From Desulfobacteraceae bacterium UBA2771 (lineage in GTDB: Bacteria; Desulfobacterota; Desulfobacteria; Desulfobacterales; Desulfosarcinaceae): a stretch of DNA of 10,622 nt. The stretch covers positions 1 to 10,622 of the forward strand of contig DEIP01000077.1 of the NCBI GenBank assembly GCA_002352605.1, given 5' to 3'. Made by a program: the position numbers and the translations under genes. The notes below the pieces were generated by a model. The model searched no databases, had not been told where the DNA came from, and saw only the letters and a list, made by a program, of their open reading frames with translations. Positions 6,353-10,622 of the stretch are shown here, one piece after another. Each line of letters opens with the position of its first letter. The stretch's first letter is position 1.

Positions 6353-7822
6353 ATGTATCGTGACAATTATATTACCGCCCTTCGAACCGAACTGCTGGAA
6401 ATGGTTTCCGAGCAACTGACACCGGTGGCCATGCGCTACGGCTACAGCGAGGTACCCCTTGAGACCAACATCAAATGGCGTCCCCAGGTCCTGGTACTGG
6501 GCAATTATTCGTCGGGCAAATCCACCTTGATTAACGAATTTTTGGGAACGGAGGTCCAGGGTACCGGACAGGCGCCCACCGATGACTCATTTACCGTTAT
6601 CACTTACGACGAGCCTGAAACCGACGATGCTCCGATCCGGGTCACCGATCAACGCGACGGCAAGTTTCTGCTCAACGATCCCGAATATCCCTTTGAGACC
6701 CTCAAGAAACACGGTCAGCGATTCGCTTCCCATTTCAAGCTGAAAAAAGTCAATTCGCCGTTTCTGAAGAACCTGGCCATTATCGACACGCCCGGCATGC
6801 TGGACAGCATTACCGAACGGGACCGGGGATATAACTATCAGGATGTGATCGGTGATCTGGCACAGATCGCCGACCTGGTGCTGGTGCTGTTCGACCCCCA
6901 CAAGGCCGGGACCGTAAGGGAGGCCCACACCAGCCTGCGGGACACCCTGCCGGCCAAGACGTTCGAAGACCGGGTGTTATATGTGCTCAACCGCATCGAC
7001 GAATGCGCCTCCATGACCGACCTGCTGCGTGTTTATGGCACCTTGTGCTGGAATCTGTCTCAAATTACCGGCCGCAAGGACATCCCCATGATCCATCTGA
7101 CCTACTCGACTGCGGCCGCGCACAAAACCGGTCGTGCGGAAGACCCCCAGGCTGCCTATCTCCACTATCTGGATAACCAGCGCGAAGAGCTCAAAAAAGC
7201 GGTTTTTCAAGCCCCCTGCCACCGGCTGGACAACCTGGCCACATTTGTGGAAACCCACGGTGAACGACTTTGCCATTTTTTAGAGGGGATGATCAGCTAC
7301 CGCAGGAAAGCACGCATGTTCCGGGTGAAGCTGTTTTTCACCGGGCTGGCCGCATCTCTAATCGGCGGGGCTGTCGGTTGGCTGGGGCTCATGGGCCTGC
7401 CGCCATTTGCCGGCCTCGACCCGGTGCTGCAAGCCACCGGCGCCGGCATGCTGAGCACCATCATGCTCATCTTTTGGCTCGCCCTGGTGCAAAAATTCCT
7501 CTATTCACGGTTTTTGAAAAAATGGCTGCGCCAGCTGGACCGCCTGACTCCGCTACCCAACCAGACCCGCCGCGACAGCTGGGCCTCCATCCGTGATCTG
7601 CTTTACGTCAACCTGAAAAACAGCAACGGGCAGTATTCACTTCCACAGGTATTAAGCGAATATTCCACGGTAAAACAGATCCACGATAGGGGATCCCGGG
7701 AAATTCGCGAGGCCTTGAAGGAACTGACCGGAATCGCCATGGATGATGATGCATCGACAGCAAAAGGCACCGGTCCGGCGCCCTACTGGGCCAATGCGGA
7801 GACGACCCTCGACGGCCGTTAG
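6353..7822 (+). CDS. Dynamin-like GTPase with C-terminal membrane segments
   Basis: A 489-residue GTPase of the bacterial dynamin-like/EHD-like type. Seen: P-loop GNYSSGKST (G1, 50-58), a Thr in QAPTDD (G2, Thr76), DTPGML (G3, 145-150) and NRID (G4, 213-216). A helical region (about 270-325) follows. Then come two hydrophobic segments (about 327-349 and 363-385) with a short LPPFAGLD turn between, so a membrane hairpin, and a basic patch (KFLYSRFLKKWLRQLDRL) with a helical tail to 489. Known: dynamin-family GTPases bind membranes and self-assemble to bend, fuse or protect them. This one is shorter than bacterial tandem dynamins. GGAG (6343-6346) lies six bases before the ATG. It has its own promoter; the following small ORF and PLP enzyme gene are 39 and 124 bases downstream with no terminator, so read-through is likely. 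Its cellular job is unknown. Confidence 0.88.
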   Translation: MYRDNYITALRTELLEMVSEQLTPVAMRYGYSEVPLETNIKWRPQVLVLGNYSSGKSTLINEFLGTEVQGTGQAPTDDSFTVITYDEPETDDAPIRVTDQRDGKFLLNDPEYPFETLKKHGQRFASHFKLKKVNSPFLKNLAIIDTPGMLDSITERDRGYNYQDVIGDLAQIADLVLVLFDPHKAGTVREAHTSLRDTLPAKTFEDRVLYVLNRIDECASMTDLLRVYGTLCWNLSQITGRKDIPMIHLTYSTAAAHKTGRAEDPQAAYLHYLDNQREELKKAVFQAPCHRLDNLATFVETHGERLCHFLEGMISYRRKARMFRVKLFFTGLAASLIGGAVGWLGLMGLPPFAGLDPVLQATGAGMLSTIMLIFWLALVQKFLYSRFLKKWLRQLDRLTPLPNQTRRDSWASIRDLLYVNLKNSNGQYSLPQVLSEYSTVKQIHDRGSREIREALKELTGIAMDDDASTAKGTGPAPYWANAETTLDGR

Positions 7823-7861
7823 CGCAAAAGCCAAACCAACGTCTCGATTCAGGAGGTCACC

Positions 7862-7936
7862 ATGAATAAATCCCGTCTAGGCGCCAAAGCCCTGCGCTTT
7901 CCCACCCCATCCGTGCTTGTCGGCAAGAAAAAATAG
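7862..7936 (+). CDS. 24-codon small ORF, probable truncated flavin-reductase-like N-terminus
   Basis: ATG at 7862 has a perfect AGGAGG at 7851-7856, five bases upstream. It opens a 24-residue frame ending at TAG 7934-7936. The peptide contains SRLGAKALRFPTPSVLVG and ends in GKKK. The LGAK-L--PTP-x-LVG pattern is, from memory, the very start of flavin-reductase-like (FMN-binding split-barrel) proteins, whose next residues would be a TYD/DGKPN-type segment. Here the frame stops just after the VG. The simplest reading is the remnant of a gene whose body was deleted. The alternative is a working leader peptide, because its stop overlaps the Shine-Dalgarno of the PLP enzyme gene, which would couple their translation. 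It is far too short to be an enzyme. Confidence 0.55.
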   Translation: MNKSRLGAKALRFPTPSVLVGKKK

Positions 7937-7940
7937 GAGG
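7935..7940 (+). promoter_or_regulatory. Ribosome site AGGAGG that fixes the PLP-enzyme start
   Basis: AGGAGG at 7935-7940 is six bases before the ATG at 7947 and overlaps the TAG of the preceding small ORF. It favours 7947 over an in-frame TTG at 7917, whose extra ten residues (SARKNRRGT-like) lie inside the small ORF in another frame and match no part of the enzyme family. Confidence 0.75.
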
Positions 7941-7946
7941 GGCACG

Positions 7947-9176
7947 ATGAACCACTTCAACCCGGAACAGGCCTTGTCTGAAACCCGCAGGGAGTTTGGC
8001 GAGCACGGCGGCGTGACCCCATCCATATCCCGCTCAGCCACCTTCACCGTGATCGACCCGGAAATCATGCCGGAGATTTTTGGCGGCACCAGGGGACCCG
8101 AACAGGGGGGCTGCTTTCTCTACAGCCGGCATTTCAATCCCACGGTAGACATCCTGGCCCGTTACCTGTCCGCCATGGAAGGGACCGAGTTTTCCGTGTG
8201 TACTGCCAGCGGTATGTCCGCCATCTCCTGCACCCTGCTGCAGCTTTGCCAAAATGGGGACCACATCGTTTCCAGCGATACCATTTACGGCGGCAGCTAT
8301 GCCTTACTCAATCAACTGCTGCCGCAATTTGGCATTACCAGCACATTTGTAAACCCCACCGACACAGCGGCATTCGAAAGGGCAATTACACCGAAAACCC
8401 GCGTGCTTTACACGGAAACCCTCGGCAACCCCACCTTGAAGCTTGCCGACATCCGTGCGCTGTCCAAACTGGCCAAAGCCAAGGGCGTTGCCCTGGTTGT
8501 CGACAACACCTTCACGCCCATGATGATTTCACCGGCACGCCTGGGGGCGGATGTGGTGGTCTACTCCATGACCAAGTACATCAACGGCGCCAGCGATCTG
8601 GTGGCCGGTGCCATCTGCACCACCAAGGCCATGATCCACCAGCTGATGGATCTTCATACGGGTCGGGTCATGCTGCTGGGCCCCACCATGGATCCGCGTA
8701 TGGCCTACGATATCATCCAGCGTCTGCCCCATCTCTCCTTGCGCATGCGCGAGCACTCCCGCCGGGCCCTGGCCGTCTGCCGAAGGCTGGCGGAACTTGG
8801 CGTTCCGGTCGTCTATCCGGGGCTGGAATCCTTTGCTCAGCATGGTTTGGCCAATGACCTGATCAACAAGGACTACGGCTACGGCGGTATGTTCACCATC
8901 GACTGCGGGTCCCGCGGTCGGGCCGACCATCTGCTGGACGAACTCCAGAACAAGGAGGATTTCGGCTACATCGCCGTATCATTGGGCTATTTCGACACGC
9001 TGATGTCCTGCTCCGGTGCGAGCACCTCGTCGGAAATAAGCCGAAAAGACCAGCGGAAAATGGGGCTTTCTCCGGGATTGGTCCGATTTTCCATCGGTTA
9101 CACGGGTAGCCTGGAAAAACGGATCGAACAGATGGCACGGGCGGTCAGGGCCGTGGGGCTGGTTGAAAACAGATAG
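7947..9176 (+). CDS. Cys/Met-metabolism PLP-dependent enzyme (trans-sulfuration family)
   Basis: A 409-residue cytoplasmic enzyme of the cystathionine gamma-synthase / methionine gamma-lyase / O-acetylhomoserine sulfhydrylase family, full length. Seen: YSRHFNPT (Tyr59 and Arg61, phosphate contacts), TASGMSA (Ser89-Gly90-Met91), Tyr114 in TIYGGSY (ring stacking), TLGNPTL (158-164), VDNTF (Asp186), SMTKYINGASD with Lys210 as the PLP Schiff-base lysine, and a substrate-carboxylate arginine in LVRFSIG near the C-terminus. Numbering matches methionine gamma-lyase, but that enzyme's Cys116 is Gly here, which argues against a standard lyase. A Gly/Glu-rich insertion (FGGTRGPEQGGC, 45-56) precedes the YSR motif. 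The exact reaction (lyase, synthase or sulfhydrylase) cannot be settled from motifs. It is preceded by the truncated small ORF and followed, after 187 bases, by a DsrE-type sulfur protein. Confidence 0.9.
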   Translation: MNHFNPEQALSETRREFGEHGGVTPSISRSATFTVIDPEIMPEIFGGTRGPEQGGCFLYSRHFNPTVDILARYLSAMEGTEFSVCTASGMSAISCTLLQLCQNGDHIVSSDTIYGGSYALLNQLLPQFGITSTFVNPTDTAAFERAITPKTRVLYTETLGNPTLKLADIRALSKLAKAKGVALVVDNTFTPMMISPARLGADVVVYSMTKYINGASDLVAGAICTTKAMIHQLMDLHTGRVMLLGPTMDPRMAYDIIQRLPHLSLRMREHSRRALAVCRRLAELGVPVVYPGLESFAQHGLANDLINKDYGYGGMFTIDCGSRGRADHLLDELQNKEDFGYIAVSLGYFDTLMSCSGASTSSEISRKDQRKMGLSPGLVRFSIGYTGSLEKRIEQMARAVRAVGLVENR

Positions 9177-9271
9177 ACCCGCTGAACGACCGGCCGTGAT
9201 TTTTCTTCGATGGTGGGATAGTCAGGGAAAAAACCCGGATGCAGCCGCCTTTTCGGGGCCGCCATTTTTTC

Positions 9272-9300
9272 TTGACCCGAACATTGACATTTTGTTAATA
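9272..9300 (+). promoter_or_regulatory. Candidate promoter for the DsrE-like gene
   Basis: TTGACC (9272-9277, five of six) is followed after 16 bases by GTTAAT (9294-9299, four of six). A second -35-like TTGACA at 9284-9289 has no good -10. The AT-rich patch contrasts with the flanking coding DNA. The leader would be about 58 bases. Confidence 0.45.
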
Positions 9301-9311
9301 AGTAAATGTTC
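9279..9311. promoter_or_regulatory. Inverted repeat GAACATT-19-AATGTTC over the promoter
   Basis: GAACATT (9279-9285) and AATGTTC (9305-9311) are perfect 7-base inverted arms with 19 bases between. They straddle the candidate -10 of the DsrE-like gene, a layout that fits a dimeric repressor. A nested AAATG-TT-CATTT palindrome covers 9304-9315. No regulator gene lies nearby. Confidence 0.4.
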
Positions 9312-9363
9312 ATTTTTCCGGGCCAACCATTCATTTAAACAAATATATGCCAAAGGAGAAAAA

Positions 9364-9714
9364 ATGCCCAATTTTCTGTTCGTGCTGAGCAAGGATGATA
9401 ACGAGGCCGCCACACGTTGCTGCCAGTTCGCCAAAATCGCCCATTCCAAAGGCCATCATGTCGACATGTTTTTCATCGATGGGGGTGTCGCCTGGGCCGA
9501 CAAGAACCGGGATCTGAGCAATAAAACCGCCACCGGTGACTGCCCCGGCGACTACCTGCCCTATTTGGTTGAAAACGAAGTCAAAACCGGTATCTGTACG
9601 CCCTGTGCGAAAAACCGAAACATGGATGAGGCCAACTTCTTCTCCAACATGCAGTTAGACGGGGGCCCTCACCTCATCGACATGGCGACGGAAGCCAAGG
9701 TGTTTAATTTCTGA
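9364..9714 (+). CDS. DsrE-family sulfur-relay protein with CxxC motif
   Basis: A 116-residue cytoplasmic protein of the DsrE/TusD-like fold. Seen: N-terminal strand NFLFVLSKD (3-11), a helix with Cys19-Cys20, strand VDMFFIDGG (33-41), a loop with Cys60, and the motif GICTPCAKNR with Cys78 and Cys81, then a C-terminal strand ending VFNF. Known: DsrE/TusD proteins carry sulfur as a persulfide on one Cys placed like Cys78, handing it to partners in sulfite reduction or tRNA thiolation. The CxxC spacing is additional and could be redox-active. AAAGGAG (9352-9358) five bases upstream favours ATG 9364; an in-frame start at 9163 would add 67 residues unlike the family, overlapping the PLP gene. It has its own candidate promoter and a terminator hairpin. 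No DsrF/DsrH partners are adjacent, so it is a stand-alone member of unknown target. Confidence 0.75.
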   Translation: MPNFLFVLSKDDNEAATRCCQFAKIAHSKGHHVDMFFIDGGVAWADKNRDLSNKTATGDCPGDYLPYLVENEVKTGICTPCAKNRNMDEANFFSNMQLDGGPHLIDMATEAKVFNF

Positions 9715-9759
9715 CAGACTTTTCCAGCAACCTATGCTTGTGTATTATTTATCCTTAGA

Positions 9760-9784
9760 AATCCTGGTCCTTTTGGCCAGGATT
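9760..9784. terminator. Bidirectional hairpin terminator between convergent genes
   Basis: AATCCTGG-T-CC (9760-9770), loop TTTT (9771-9774) and GG-CCAGGATT (9775-9784) form a stem of ten pairs with one bulged T. The plus strand continues with T-rich CTTTACTTTCT, and the minus strand with TTTCTAAGG. It sits between the DsrE-like gene (+) and the DUF4124 gene (-), whose stop codon is three bases away. Confidence 0.7.
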
Positions 9785-9786
9785 CT

Positions 9787-10326
9787 TTACTTTCTATGCT
9801 GAGCATTAAATGCTTTCACTTTTTCCTTATATTCCGCATGTTGCTTCTCATAACGCTCAATGTTGGCGTTTAAGGTGTCAACCTGTTTTTGATAGGCATT
9901 TGACACTTCCAAAGGCACCCCTGCTGCCGGTGCTTTGGCCTCGAGTGCGTTTCTCTCATTCCGGAGCGCCACAAAGGTTTGGTTTAATTCCGCCTGCATG
10001 AGATCGAGTTCATCCGCTTGCCGGGAAATTTTCTCTTTCCAGGTACCGGTCAAAGACGGTGTGGCATTTTTTGCCGGTGATAAGAAAACGGTCCCTTTTT
10101 CCTCCACGCGCGTGCCGGTGGCCGCTTGGACCGGTCTGCTTTTAACCGATTCATAGGTCTTCACATCCGGCCGCTGGTCCTGCGGAACAGCGGCCAGATC
10201 GTCCGTAAATCGCAATGCGCCATTTTTATCAGTATATTGATAATACTCACACCACACCGGTATCGCGAGCAAAACCACCACACCGGCCAGCAGTAAATTC
10301 CTGATCCACATCCACATTTTCTTCAC
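9787..10326 (-). CDS. DUF4124-domain envelope protein with coiled-coil tail
   Basis: A 179-residue protein anchored in or exported through the inner membrane. Seen: an N-terminal hydrophobic segment (about 9-25), then the DUF4124 signature EYYQYTDKNGALRFTDDL (27-44), a linker rich in Pro/Thr/Lys (50-95), and two charged helical stretches (about 96-132 and 141-176) likely to form coiled coil. Known: DUF4124 proteins are found in the envelopes of many Proteobacteria and have no settled function. The start is uncertain: GTG at 10326 (five bases after the upstream gene's stop) or ATG at 10317, which differ by three residues; the ribosome site is weak either way. The close spacing implies translational coupling with the partial gene upstream. 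Confidence 0.75.
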   Translation of the reverse strand: MKKMWMWIRNLLLAGVVVLLAIPVWCEYYQYTDKNGALRFTDDLAAVPQDQRPDVKTYESVKSRPVQAATGTRVEEKGTVFLSPAKNATPSLTGTWKEKISRQADELDLMQAELNQTFVALRNERNALEAKAPAAGVPLEVSNAYQKQVDTLNANIERYEKQHAEYKEKVKAFNAQHRK

Positions 10327-10331
10327 CCTGA

Positions 10332-10622
10332 TTAATTGGGTTCATCAGAAATAATTTCGAAGGCCACGACTTCTCCCGCCCGGTTGAGTTTGACCCCCAC
10401 GAGATTCCATTGCCGGGCCCGGGAGAAACTCATGCCGGGCGCAATTGTCAACTGCCTGTCTCCGACAATAATCCGGTCACTTTCGATCAAATTCAGTATT
10501 CCCACAACATCAAAATAATCTTCGGCACTGACATTGACCCGATGACCTCCCATTTCCCCCATGGGGGTGATCGGTCGAATTTTGGTGCCGGCATCGGCGG
10601 TCAGACAACCGAGCGCCAGCCA
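10332..10622 (-). CDS. Partial exported beta-rich protein (start outside window)
   Basis: The last 96 residues of a gene whose start lies beyond the window edge; the frame is open through base 10622. Seen: the first visible residues WLALGCLTADAGTKIR look like the end of a signal peptide, with cleavage after ADA or a weak lipoprotein-type LGC. The rest is short and beta-rich: SAEDYFDVVGILNLIESDRIIVGDR-like strands, then a FEIISDEP ending. This pattern, a compact domain with 'I-VGDR' and 'A-G-V-AFEI' strands, vaguely recalls small pilus-associated proteins such as PilY2, but the likeness is by eye and weak. An ATG inside the window, at 10562, is not needed as the start. It precedes the DUF4124 gene by five bases, so the two are one operon. 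Confidence 0.6.
   Translation of the reverse strand, partial: WLALGCLTADAGTKIRPITPMGEMGGHRVNVSAEDYFDVVGILNLIESDRIIVGDRQLTIAPGMSFSRARQWNLVGVKLNRAGEVVAFEIISDEPN

Noticed and set aside
9230..9270. GC-rich stretch before a T-run after the PLP gene as a terminator
   Set aside because: The possible pairing is only about four bases with a long loop; too weak to call.
9163..9363. N-terminal extension of the DsrE-like protein from 9163
   Set aside because: The extension overlaps the PLP gene, lies over the promoter region and has no family similarity; the ATG at 9364 has a strong ribosome site.

Overview
The window looks like a piece of a chromosome from a Desulfobacterota-type bacterium (Desulfosarcina/Desulfobacter relatives). 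This is inferred from the style of the proteins (NfeD plus SPFH pair, DsrE-family sulfur protein, Cys/Met PLP enzyme, type 1B dihydroorotate dehydrogenase), the moderately GC-rich coding DNA and an intergenic repeat built on GAATTC/CTGACTC. No rRNA or similar marker confirms it. I saw no tRNA, rRNA, CRISPR array, insertion sequence or phage gene. Most of the window is ordinary chromosomal backbone.

Left part, minus strand (1-2935): an exported chalcone-isomerase-fold protein (79-666); a 374-base gap with GAATTC-centred repeats; then a two-gene unit read leftwards from a good sigma-70-like promoter at 3007-3035. That unit is an MBL-fold metallo-hydrolase (2015-2935) followed by the pyrimidine enzyme PyrD type 1B (1041-1964). 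Its usual partner PyrK is not adjacent.

Middle, plus strand (3279-6207): NfeD membrane protein, SPFH/stomatin-like protein and a GGDEF diguanylate cyclase lie 41 and 13 bases apart and probably form one transcript. NfeD and SPFH proteins are known partners in membrane microdomains. The cyclase has both a catalytic GGEEF and an RxxD inhibitory site, so the trio may link membrane state to c-di-GMP. After 91 bases comes a small FKBP-like protein with a SlyD-like Cys/His tail.

Plus strand (6263-9176): a strong promoter (TTGATT-17-TATACT) drives a dynamin-like membrane GTPase. After it come a 24-codon small ORF that looks like the cut-off N-terminus of a flavin-reductase-like protein, and a Cys/Met-metabolism PLP enzyme whose Shine-Dalgarno overlaps the small ORF's stop codon. 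A separate promoter region carrying a 7-bp inverted repeat precedes a 116-residue DsrE-family protein with a CxxC motif.

Right edge (9760-10622): a hairpin usable as a terminator in both directions separates the DsrE gene from two convergent minus-strand genes, a DUF4124 envelope protein and a partial exported protein running off the window. The items most worth a second look are the truncated small ORF at 7862-7936, the NfeD-SPFH-GGDEF arrangement, the metal-tailed FKBP and the inverted repeat over the dsrE-like promoter. I do not claim a proven new system.
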